From an uncultured Lachnospiraceae bacterium (GTDB lineage: Bacteria; Bacillota; Clostridia; Lachnospirales; Lachnospiraceae), in the NCBI GenBank assembly GCA_947176065.1, contig CAMWPB010000006.1, forward strand, positions 1 to 64,000: a stretch of DNA of 64,000 bases. The letters are read 5' to 3'. Position 1 is the first letter of the stretch. Each line of letters opens with the position of its first letter. The position numbers were made by a program, and so were the translations under genes. Positions 35,211 to 42,047 of this stretch are shown one piece after another. A model generated the notes under the pieces. It saw only the letters and a list, made by a program, of their open reading frames with translations, did not search any database and was not told the origin of the DNA.

Positions 35211-35251
35211 ATCTGTTTCCCTCTGCCCATGTGATTTTTTTTGTTATACTT

Positions 35252-35280
35252 ATTCTAACAAGCCTGCAAATTTGTGTCAA
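35252..35280 (-). promoter_or_regulatory. Promoter of the hybrid kinase gene
   Basis: Minus strand: TTGACA, 17 bases, TAGAAT, 42 bp before the start codon. Confidence 0.85.
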
Positions 35281-35329
35281 TATGGGAAAGGTTTTGCAGA
35301 AAATTTCGTATATGCGAAAAAGGCTGTTT

Positions 35330-35617
35330 CTAGGAGCCCAGGCGCTCAAAAATCAGGTCATAGCCGTCGTTTCCGTAATTCAGGGAACGGTTTACACGGC
35401 TGATGGTGGCAGTTGACGCGCCGGTTTTTTCCGCGATTTCAAGATATGTCCTGTGCTGCTTCAGCATGGACGCAACCTCGAAACGCTGGGAAAGGGACAA
35501 AAGCTCATTGACGGTACAGAGATCCTCAAAGAAATCATAGCATTCCTCCTGCGTCTGCAGACAGAGGACAGCCTGAAACAGATGGTCAACGGCATCGGTT
35601 TTGAGTTTTTTGTTCAT
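35330..35617 (-). CDS. yerC: TrpR/YerC-family DNA-binding protein
   Basis: A 95-residue helical protein of the YerC/YecD group in the Trp repressor superfamily. The helix-turn-helix reads YLEIAEKTGASTATISRVNRSLNYG, preceded by LSLSQRFEVASMLKQHR. YerC homologues in Firmicutes are small regulators of uncertain regulon; they lack tryptophan-binding evidence. ATG 35617 follows GGAGG. It has its own promoter and is on the same strand as the kinase gene 119 bp downstream, which also has its own promoter. Confidence 0.9.
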   Translation of the reverse strand: MNKKLKTDAVDHLFQAVLCLQTQEECYDFFEDLCTVNELLSLSQRFEVASMLKQHRTYLEIAEKTGASTATISRVNRSLNYGNDGYDLIFERLGS

Positions 35618-35685
35618 AATTCCTCCATTCCGTATCTGAAAGCGCCGCGCTTTCATACGTTAAAACTTTACAATCTTTATGTAAG

Positions 35686-35714
35686 AATATACCACAGGGA
35701 CTCTTTTTTGTAAA
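35686..35714 (-). promoter_or_regulatory. Promoter of yerC
   Basis: Minus strand: TTTACA, 17 bases ending TGG, then TATATT (extended -10). Confidence 0.78.
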
Positions 35715-35746
35715 CCGTCCGTATGCTTTTGAACGAGATAAAATAC

Positions 35747-35775
35747 TTGTCATGATCCTGTGAAAAATATATAAT
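35747..35775 (+). promoter_or_regulatory. Promoter of the DUF1836-HPt pair
   Basis: TTGTCA, 17 bases, TATAAT; divergent from the yerC promoter with about 32 bp between the two -35 boxes. Confidence 0.8.
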
Positions 35776-35805
35776 AAGAATCAAAGAACGGCGGAAGGTG
35801 CGAAG

Positions 35806-36444
35806 ATGACGATCAATATAGAGGATTTGTTAAACAGCATTCAGGGAAGTCTGGACAGGATCGAATATATCAGGGCGGAGGATATTCCCGATATTGATCT
35901 CTATATGGATCAGGTGACAACGTTTATGGAATCCCATCTGAGAAATACGACAAGAGATCCAGCTTCCGATAAAATTCTGACAAAGACAATGATCAATAAT
36001 TATGCCAAGAACGACCTACTCCCGCCGCCGTTAAAGAAAAAATACTCAAAGGATCATGTGCTTCTTCTGATCTTTATCTACTATTATAAGGGGATATTAT
36101 CAATCAGCGATATTCAGGAGCTTTTAGAGCCGATTAAGAGCCGTTTTTTCCAGAATGGAGAGGTGTATGATCTTTCCCGCGTTTATGAGGAAGTCTTCGG
36201 GCTGGAGCGGGAGCAGAAGGATGTTTTAAAGGCAGATGTGGAGGAGAAGTTTCGGATTGCCCAGAATACTTTTGAGGATGCGCCTGCAGAGGACCAGGGC
36301 TTTTTAAAAATTTTCTCCTTTATCTGCATGTTAAGCTTCGACGTTTATGTCAAAAGGCTGCTGATCGAAAAGATGATCGACGGTATTACGGACAGACGCG
36401 GCGCTGATAAAAGAAAAAAGGGTAAAGGCCAGGAGGAAGAGTAA
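35806..36444 (+). CDS. DUF1836 domain protein
   Basis: A 212-residue protein with the DUF1836 signature (LTKTMINNYAKNDLLPPPLKKKYSKDHVLLLIFIYYYKG), which resembles the winged helix of MerR-type regulators. Members are common in Clostridia and are presumed DNA-binding, but no function is established. The end is very basic then acidic (RKKGKGQEEE). The ribosome site is GCGGAAGG. The stop is 1 bp before the HPt gene start, so the two are surely co-expressed; this suggests a link between phosphorelay signalling and the DUF1836 regulator. Confidence 0.88.
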   Translation: MTINIEDLLNSIQGSLDRIEYIRAEDIPDIDLYMDQVTTFMESHLRNTTRDPASDKILTKTMINNYAKNDLLPPPLKKKYSKDHVLLLIFIYYYKGILSISDIQELLEPIKSRFFQNGEVYDLSRVYEEVFGLEREQKDVLKADVEEKFRIAQNTFEDAPAEDQGFLKIFSFICMLSFDVYVKRLLIEKMIDGITDRRGADKRKKGKGQEEE

Positions 36445-36445
36445 A

Positions 36446-36817
36446 ATGGGAATGATTCAGTCGTTTGAGGATCTGACAATCAAAGGATTTGATGTGAAGG
36501 AAGGCATCAGGCTGTGTGGGGATGATGAAGAAATTTACATGGAAGTGCTCTGGGCAGCGATGGAGGAGGGAAAGGAGAAAATCCCCCTGATTCGGAGCAT
36601 CTACGAAAAGAAAGATTACGAGCGCTACCGCATTGAGGTGCACGGGCTGAAAAATGCCATGCGTTCCATTGGAGCCACCTATCTTTCACAGCTTGCCGGG
36701 GAACAGGAGACGGCGGTGAAGGAGGAGAATTATTCGGTGATGGAAGTGGGCGTGGAGGAGATGCTGACGCAGTACCAGTTTGTGGTGGATGCCCTGAAGG
36801 AGCTTTTGGGAGAATAG
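36446..36817 (+). CDS. Stand-alone histidine phosphotransfer (HPt) protein
   Basis: A 123-residue helical protein with the HPt motif YRIEVHGLKNAMRSIGA; phospho-accepting His66 is in the standard H-x-x-K spacing. It would carry phosphate between receivers. The hybrid kinase about 1.2 kb away ends in a receiver with no HPt, and no other HPt is in the window, so the two may work together; this is inferred. AGGAGG precedes the ATG (alternative ATG two codons later). Ended by the hairpin at 36838. Confidence 0.88.
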   Translation: MGMIQSFEDLTIKGFDVKEGIRLCGDDEEIYMEVLWAAMEEGKEKIPLIRSIYEKKDYERYRIEVHGLKNAMRSIGATYLSQLAGEQETAVKEENYSVMEVGVEEMLTQYQFVVDALKELLGE

Positions 36818-36837
36818 ATTGGTTTACATAATGTAAC

Positions 36838-36863
36838 AACGCCCGGCGCATCAGCCGGGCGTT
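36838..36863. terminator. Bidirectional terminator between HPt gene and the NMT1-type lipoprotein gene
   Basis: AACGCCCGGC pairs with GCCGGGCGTT; short T-rich flanks on both sides (GTTC, GTTACATT). Confidence 0.75.
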
Positions 36864-36871
36864 GTTCATGG

Positions 36872-37885
36872 TTAATTCAAAACTTTCTTGGCAAAGGTAG
36901 TGTCTACCAGATCTTCGTAAGGTACCCGTCCGTCCAGTTCTCCGGCCTCCTCCAGAATGTTTTCTAAAAGGGTGAAGCTGTCTTCCGAAAAAACAAGGTC
37001 TGACTTCCATGTGTCCTGCGCGGCATATCTGGCCACGATGGTCTCTATGGTGGAAAGCTCCGTTTCCGCGAACTGAGGCGCGATTACTTTGGCGATTTCC
37101 GCAGGAGTGTGGGTCTGTACATAGTCCATGCCCTTTTGCAGGGCGCGTGTGAAGGATTCGATCACAGCGGGGTTTTTCTCGATATAGCTCTTTCTGGCGG
37201 AGAAGGCGGTGTAGGGAACATAGCCGGAATCTTCTCCGAGGGAGGCAACTACATAGCCGTCGCCCTTTGTTTCCAGAGAGGTGGCGTGGGGTTCGAATTC
37301 AACCGAAAAATCTCCCTGCCCGCCGGAAAAAGCGGCTGCAGTGGAACCGAAGTCGATGCTCTGGTCGATAGAAAGGTCGTTTGCGGGATCGATATTGTTC
37401 TTCTTTAAAATGTACTCGAATACCATTTCGGGCATACCGCCTGCCCGGCCGCCCAGCACATCCTTACCGATTATCATGTCCCAGGTGAAGTTTTCGATGG
37501 GTTCCCGGGATACCAGAAAATTGCCGGCACGCTGGGTGAGCTGCGCGAAGTTCACCGCGTAGTCGGATGCGCCTTCCTTGTAGGTGTAGATTGTGCTTTC
37601 GCTTCCCATAAAGCCGATATCGGCCTCTCCTGTTAAGAGCGCGGTCATCGTTTTGTCGGCGCCGAAGCCTGTAATCAGGGTTAAGTCGATGCCCTCGTCG
37701 GCAAAATACCCTTCCTCGATCGCCACATACATGGGCGCGTAGAAAATAGAGTGGGCTACTTCGTTCAATACAACGGATGTTTTGCCGGAAGAAGCGGGAG
37801 CGCTTTCGACGGGCTTGCTTCCGCAGCCCCAGAGGACGCCCATAAGCAGAAGCGCCGCCAATAATATGCTGCCTGTTTTTTTCAT
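36872..37885 (-). CDS. NMT1/THI5-like (SsuA/TauA-type) ABC substrate-binding lipoprotein
   Basis: A 337-residue lipoprotein (lipobox LWGC, Cys21) of the NMT1/SsuA class, which bind thiamine precursors, aliphatic sulfonates or related small molecules. The hallmark is VAHSIFYAPMYVAIEEGYFADEGIDLTLI, then GADKTMTALLTGEADIGFMG. ATG 37885 follows GAGGAGG. No permease or ATPase gene lies next to it, so its transporter is elsewhere or it serves another role. The ligand cannot be read from the sequence; there is no TPP riboswitch upstream. Confidence 0.9.
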   Translation of the reverse strand: MKKTGSILLAALLLMGVLWGCGSKPVESAPASSGKTSVVLNEVAHSIFYAPMYVAIEEGYFADEGIDLTLITGFGADKTMTALLTGEADIGFMGSESTIYTYKEGASDYAVNFAQLTQRAGNFLVSREPIENFTWDMIIGKDVLGGRAGGMPEMVFEYILKKNNIDPANDLSIDQSIDFGSTAAAFSGGQGDFSVEFEPHATSLETKGDGYVVASLGEDSGYVPYTAFSARKSYIEKNPAVIESFTRALQKGMDYVQTHTPAEIAKVIAPQFAETELSTIETIVARYAAQDTWKSDLVFSEDSFTLLENILEEAGELDGRVPYEDLVDTTFAKKVLN

Positions 37886-37986
37886 GTTCCTCCTCGGATT
37901 GCCGCCTCTTACGGGCAATCCATAAAAGACATTTTACTATAGTTTATGCGGAAGAGAAAAAAGTGCTTTTCTTTTTGGGGATAAAA

Positions 37987-37995
37987 TGGTATACT
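37987..37995 (+). promoter_or_regulatory. Extended -10 promoter of tRNA-Gly
   Basis: TGGTATACT, with no good -35 box at the expected place, 17 bp before the tRNA. Confidence 0.6.
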
Positions 37996-38012
37996 ATTAA
38001 AGTCGTAAGTTT

Positions 38013-38083
38013 GCAGGCGTAGTTCATCGGTAGAATACAAGCTTCCCAAGCTTGGGAGGGGGGTTCGATTCCCCTCGCCTGCT
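38013..38083 (+). tRNA. tRNA-Gly (anticodon CCC)
   Basis: Cloverleaf: acceptor GCAGGCG / CGCCTGC, discriminator T, anticodon loop TTCCCAA (CCC, glycine), T loop TTCGATT. CCA is not encoded. The 71-base body is typical of tRNA-Gly. A strong terminator follows 10 bp later. Confidence 0.95.
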
Positions 38084-38093
38084 CTCAGCAGTA

Positions 38094-38128
38094 TAGTTGT
38101 AAAGCCCCCGCTTTACAGCTATTTTTTT
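38094..38128 (+). terminator. Terminator of tRNA-Gly
   Basis: TAGTTGTAAAGC pairs with GCTTTACAGCTA (one G-U), followed by seven Ts. Confidence 0.93.
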
Positions 38129-38204
38129 CGCGCATAAGCAGAGCCGGAAGGCACACGAAACAGATGCCATGCTTGCATGAGCAGATGGTTCGAGGGACTT
38201 ACGG

Positions 38205-38398
38205 CGAGCAACGCGAACGAGAAATGCGAAGCGTTTCGAGTCTGCGTATGCGCAGAGTCAGAAACTGGCTATGACTGTTTATGACGAGCAACGCGAGTGA
38301 GAGATGCGAAGCATCTCGATCTGCTTATGCGCGTGCCGAAGTGGGACGAAGACTGCGAACGAGAAATGCGAAGCGTTTCGAGTCTGCGTATGCGCAGA
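38205..38398 (+). repeat. Cluster of three AACGAG...GCGCAGA structured repeats
   Basis: Units 1 (38213-38256) and 3 (38355-38398) are identical over 44 bp; unit 2 (38293-38333) is diverged. Each has a GAA-closed hairpin: GAAATGC / GCGTTTC in units 1 and 3, GAGATGC / GCATCTC in unit 2, then CTGCGTATGCGCAG, itself able to fold. The 305 bp between tRNA-Gly terminator and the EamA gene hold these repeats and no gene; 38129-38204 shows nothing I can assign. Confidence 0.88.
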
Positions 38399-38433
38399 CA
38401 GTGTTTTGTTGGAAGGCGGGAGGTACAAAAGAA

Positions 38434-39294
38434 ATGTGGATCTGGCTTGTTTTACTATACGGCGTTTTAAAGGGCGTGCGGGAGATTGTCAAGAAAAAGG
38501 CTTTGGAGAAAAACTCTACCATAGAGGTATTGTTTATGTATACTTTCCTGTCTTTTGTCATGGTCCTGCCGTCTGCCGGTGTGTCGATGGGCGTGGAACC
38601 GCGCTTTTATTTCTACATTGCCATGAAATCTTTTGTCATCTTTCTGGCATGGATGTGCAGTTTCCGCGCCATCAAAAAAATGCCCATCAGCCTTTACGGC
38701 GTGCTGGATCTGTCCCGTGTTCTCTTTGCAACCATGCTGGGCGTTATCGTACTGCAGGAGGCGCTTGGCACGTTTCAGGTAATTGGCCTGCTTCTTGTGT
38801 CGGCAGGACTTCTTCTGTTAAAATATCAGCCAGGGAGCGTGCGGGAGGCGGCGAAGAGCGCGGGAGAGTCCGTGGAGATCAGATATGTGGCGATGGCCTT
38901 CGTCTCCTGTCTGCTGAATGCGGTTTCAGGCCTGCTTGACAAGATTTTAATGAAGGATATCACAAGTTCCCAGCTGCAGTTCTGGTATCTGCTGTTTCTG
39001 ACGTTATTTTATCTGCTGTTTATTCTCGTTTCCCGCACGCCGGTGAACTGGAAACGGGCGGTCTGCAACAAATGGGTGTGGCTTTTAAGTCTGCTGATTG
39101 TAATAGCGGACAGGGCGCTTTTTGTGGCAAACGGTATGGAAGGAAGCCGCGTTACGATGATGACGCTGTTAAAGCAGGCTGGATGTGTGGTGACGATTCT
39201 GGCCGGACGGTTTTTATTTAAGGAAAAGAATACCACGCACAAGCTCATCTGCGCCGCCATTATCATTGCCGGAATTGTGATCGGGGTGAGATAG
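38434..39294 (+). CDS. EamA/DMT-family membrane transporter
   Basis: A 286-residue protein with about ten hydrophobic helices in two homologous halves, as in drug/metabolite exporters of the EamA type. The end of the first half reads LGVIVLQEALGTFQVIGLLLVSAGLLLL and of the second AGRFLFKEKNTTHKLICAAIIIAGIVIG, the repeated closing motif of the family. ATG 38434 follows GGGAGG; a longer in-frame reading from 38281 would translate the intergenic repeats and is rejected. Substrate unknown. No neighbour suggests one. Confidence 0.9.
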   Translation: MWIWLVLLYGVLKGVREIVKKKALEKNSTIEVLFMYTFLSFVMVLPSAGVSMGVEPRFYFYIAMKSFVIFLAWMCSFRAIKKMPISLYGVLDLSRVLFATMLGVIVLQEALGTFQVIGLLLVSAGLLLLKYQPGSVREAAKSAGESVEIRYVAMAFVSCLLNAVSGLLDKILMKDITSSQLQFWYLLFLTLFYLLFILVSRTPVNWKRAVCNKWVWLLSLLIVIADRALFVANGMEGSRVTMMTLLKQAGCVVTILAGRFLFKEKNTTHKLICAAIIIAGIVIGVR

Positions 39295-39368
39295 CGGAAA
39301 CCGTGATGCAAAGTATACCGTAAAAATGACGAAGTATGCCGTAAACCGTGTGGATATGCAGAAAAGTA

Positions 39369-39398
39369 TTGTCGCCATACAAGAGGATATGGTATACT
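39369..39398 (+). promoter_or_regulatory. Promoter of the MCP gene
   Basis: TTGTCG, 18 bases ending TGG, then TATACT (extended -10), about 60 bp before the start codon. Confidence 0.7.
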
Positions 39399-39459
39399 AA
39401 ACCATAATTTTGCTTCTCTATTTTCTACATGTTCTAACATAAAAAAGGGGGAACCGAAA

Positions 39460-40944
39460 ATGAATAATGATGGTACATTTAACGGTGCAAGGGCAATGAA
39501 TAAGATGGCGGTTGCCTGCCATACGGTGATCGTGGCCGTGCTGGAGATCGCTTATCTGATCGAGGTTCTCAAGGGCAGCAGAACCATGGGGTATTATGTG
39601 GTCTTTTCGCTGATTGCGATTCTGCCTGTGGCGCTTGAGTTTTTCCTGTACAACAGGGAGCCCGAGGATACGCGCCTGAAATATGTGATAAGCGTGACCT
39701 ACAGTCTCTTTTATCTCTTTGTCGTGTTTACCACGGTCAATATGATTGCCTTTACTTATATTATACCGCTCTGTCTGGTGATCATTCTCTACTCGGACGT
39801 AAAACTCTGTGCCTGGGTGTCGGGAGCGGGCGTTGTCATCAACATAGCATTTTTGGGCTGGCAGGGCATGTCGGGCGGTATTAAGGCAGAGGATATGGCG
39901 ACTTATGAGATCCGCATGGCGCTTCTTATTCTGGTGGCGGTTTTTCTATGTCTGGCCACAAAGACATTGGAAAAGATCAATGCGTCCAAGTTAGCGGAGC
40001 TGGATCGGGAGAAGGATAATGTTTCCGCCCTGCTGGATAAAGTGATGCGGATATCGGGAGAGATGTCCGACGGTATTCTGGATGTGGCCGGACAGATGCG
40101 CGAACTTGGGAGCGCGGTATCGGAGACGAGAAACGCCATGCAGGAGGTTTCCACCGGCACCAATGAGACGGCGGAGTCAATCCAGAATCAGCTTGGACAG
40201 ACGGAAGAGATCCAGAACCATATCGGACAGATGGCGGATGTGGTGGGTGCGATCACGCAGCATATGGCGGAGACGAAGGACAGCGTGCGGCTGGGCAGGG
40301 AGAATCTGCAGACGCTTACCGGACAGATGGAACGTTCCGAGCAGGCGGGAACACAGGCCGTAGAGGAAATGAAGGAGCTGGCGGAGTATACCTCCAATAT
40401 GCAGACGATCATAGATATGATTACCAGCGTGGCCAGCCAGACCAGTCTGCTTGCCTTAAATGCCAGCATTGAGGCGGCGCGTGCCGGGGAGGCCGGCAGG
40501 GGGTTTGCAGTGGTGGCTACGGAGATTTCCAATCTGGCCAACCAGACGCAGGGCGCCACGGTGGATATCACGGACGTGATCCGCAGTGTTTCGGATAAAT
40601 TGAAGACCGCTGCCGGTACCGTGGAGGAGCTGATGGAGAGCAACCGCAGGCAGAGCGAATCCGCGGTGCATGCAGCCGACAGCTTTGAGAAGATTGAGGC
40701 TGACACCGATCAGGTGGATGAACAGAGCAGACGGCTGGACGGTTCCGTGAAGCAGCTGGCGGAGGCCAACCGGGTGATAGTGGAGAGCATTCAGACAATC
40801 TCGGCGATTATGCAGGAAGTGTCCGCGCATTCGCAGGAGACATTCCGGGTGAGCGAGAACAATACGAAGATTGTGTCGGAGGTAGACAGGCTGGTGGAGA
40901 GCCTGAGCGATCAGGCAAAGCAGCTGAACCAGAGCCAGAGCTGA
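39460..40944 (+). CDS. Methyl-accepting chemotaxis protein with six-helix membrane domain
   Basis: A 494-residue chemoreceptor-like protein. Residues 15-165 contain six closely spaced hydrophobic helices instead of an external ligand domain, and no HAMP domain is evident. The long cytoplasmic coiled coil has the conserved hairpin tip [36 protein letters not shown], split here across residues 310-345, which contacts CheA and CheW. It may sense membrane state, small permeant molecules or energy level; that is inference from the topology. GGGGG precedes the ATG. No other chemotaxis genes are nearby. Confidence 0.93.
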   Translation: MNNDGTFNGARAMNKMAVACHTVIVAVLEIAYLIEVLKGSRTMGYYVVFSLIAILPVALEFFLYNREPEDTRLKYVISVTYSLFYLFVVFTTVNMIAFTYIIPLCLVIILYSDVKLCAWVSGAGVVINIAFLGWQGMSGGIKAEDMATYEIRMALLILVAVFLCLATKTLEKINASKLAELDREKDNVSALLDKVMRISGEMSDGILDVAGQMRELGSAVSETRNAMQEVSTGTNETAESIQNQLGQTEEIQNHIGQMADVVGAITQHMAETKDSVRLGRENLQTLTGQMERSEQAGTQAVEEMKELAEYTSNMQTIIDMITSVASQTSLLALNASIEAARAGEAGRGFAVVATEISNLANQTQGATVDITDVIRSVSDKLKTAAGTVEELMESNRRQSESAVHAADSFEKIEADTDQVDEQSRRLDGSVKQLAEANRVIVESIQTISAIMQEVSAHSQETFRVSENNTKIVSEVDRLVESLSDQAKQLNQSQS

Positions 40945-40985
40945 TACATAGGGGAACATAAATATAATTTAAAATGGAGGGAAAA

Positions 40986-41969
40986 ATGGGATTTTTAAAG
41001 AATCAGTTTTCAAGCGTCATCGAGTGGAATGAGAACGGTGCGGGCGTACTGTTTTATAAGTTTCAGAATCAGGAGATCAAGAAGGGGTCCCGGCTGATTA
41101 TCCGTCCGGGGCAGGATGCGATCTTTCTGTATAACGGCAGGGTAGAGGGTATTTTTGAGGAGGATGGCGATTACGACATTGAGTCTGATATCATTCCCTT
41201 CCTTACTACCTTAAAGAGTTTTAAGTTCGGATTCAGCACGCCGCTTCGGGCGGAGGTGCTCTTTATCAACACCAAGGAGCTTCTGGTGAAATGGGGCACG
41301 AAAAATGCCATCAATCTGCCGGCGCCGGGGCTTCCCGGCGGTATGCCGATCCGGGCCTTCGGTGCGTTTAACTGCAGGGTGGCAGCCCATGACGTGCTGA
41401 TTGAAAAGCTGGCAGGCATCAGACAGACCTATACGGTTGGGGATGTGAAGGAGCGTATCATTGCAAGCCTTGACCAGCTTTTGATGAGCTGGATCAGCAA
41501 AGAGGGCAGGGATATGTTTAACCTGCAGGCGGATGCGAGAAATATTGCCAAAGGCATTGAGAGCGAGCTGGACGCGGATATGAGGACGCTCGGTATCGCC
41601 ATTTCAGGCTTTACGATCGAGAGCTTCTCCTACCCGGAAGAGATTCGGAAGATGCAGGAGAAGGCGGCGGCGCAGTCCATGGTGGGCGACATGAATAAGT
41701 ACACCCAGATGGCGGCGGCTGACTCCATCGGGAAGGGCGGAAGCGGCACAGGTATGGCTTCCGATATGGTGGGCTTACAGATGGGAATGGCCATCGGACA
41801 GCAGATGGTAAACCAGATGAATATGGGCGGCGCGAATGCGGCCGGACGGGGACAGCAGATGGGACAGCCTGCGGCACAGGGGGGACAGGGACCGAAGTTC
41901 TGTCCGAACTGCGGCACACCTACCACAGGTTCCAAATTCTGCGGCAACTGCGGCAATCAACTATATTAG
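40986..41969 (+). CDS. SPFH-domain protein with C-terminal zinc ribbon (YdjI-like)
   Basis: A 327-residue protein of the YdjI/virion-core-like SPFH (stomatin/prohibitin/flotillin) group. The SPFH domain covers about residues 20-230 (LIIRPGQDAIFLYNGRVEGIF through IESFSYPEEIRKMQEKAA); a Gly/Met-rich linker and a CPNC...CGNC zinc ribbon end it. In B. subtilis ydjI belongs to the pspA-ydjGHI membrane-stress operon. YdjG- and YdjH-like genes lie 7 kb downstream here. TGGAGGG precedes ATG 40986; ATG 40974 lies in that site. The two-hairpin repeat copy B begins at its stop codon. Confidence 0.88.
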   Translation: MGFLKNQFSSVIEWNENGAGVLFYKFQNQEIKKGSRLIIRPGQDAIFLYNGRVEGIFEEDGDYDIESDIIPFLTTLKSFKFGFSTPLRAEVLFINTKELLVKWGTKNAINLPAPGLPGGMPIRAFGAFNCRVAAHDVLIEKLAGIRQTYTVGDVKERIIASLDQLLMSWISKEGRDMFNLQADARNIAKGIESELDADMRTLGIAISGFTIESFSYPEEIRKMQEKAAAQSMVGDMNKYTQMAAADSIGKGGSGTGMASDMVGLQMGMAIGQQMVNQMNMGGANAAGRGQQMGQPAAQGGQGPKFCPNCGTPTTGSKFCGNCGNQLY

Positions 41970-42023
41970 TGTGAGAAGTACTAAGGCTCACACAGGAGAA
42001 TACCCAAAGTACGGGCATTCACC
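41969..42023 (+). repeat. Two-hairpin intergenic element, copy B (shortened)
   Basis: Hairpin 1: GTGTGAG / CTCACAC (41969-41993) with short loop. Hairpin 2: degenerate GGAGAATACC / GGGCATTCACC (41995-42023). It starts on the stop codon of the YdjI-like gene, in the same orientation as copies A, C and D. Confidence 0.72.
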
Positions 42024-42047
42024 GCATTGATTTGAGGATGAGTTGAG

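Noticed and set aside
38281..38433. N-terminal extension of the EamA transporter
   Set aside because: The 51 extra codons lie in the structured repeats and lack a ribosome site; ATG 38434 has GGGAGG upstream.
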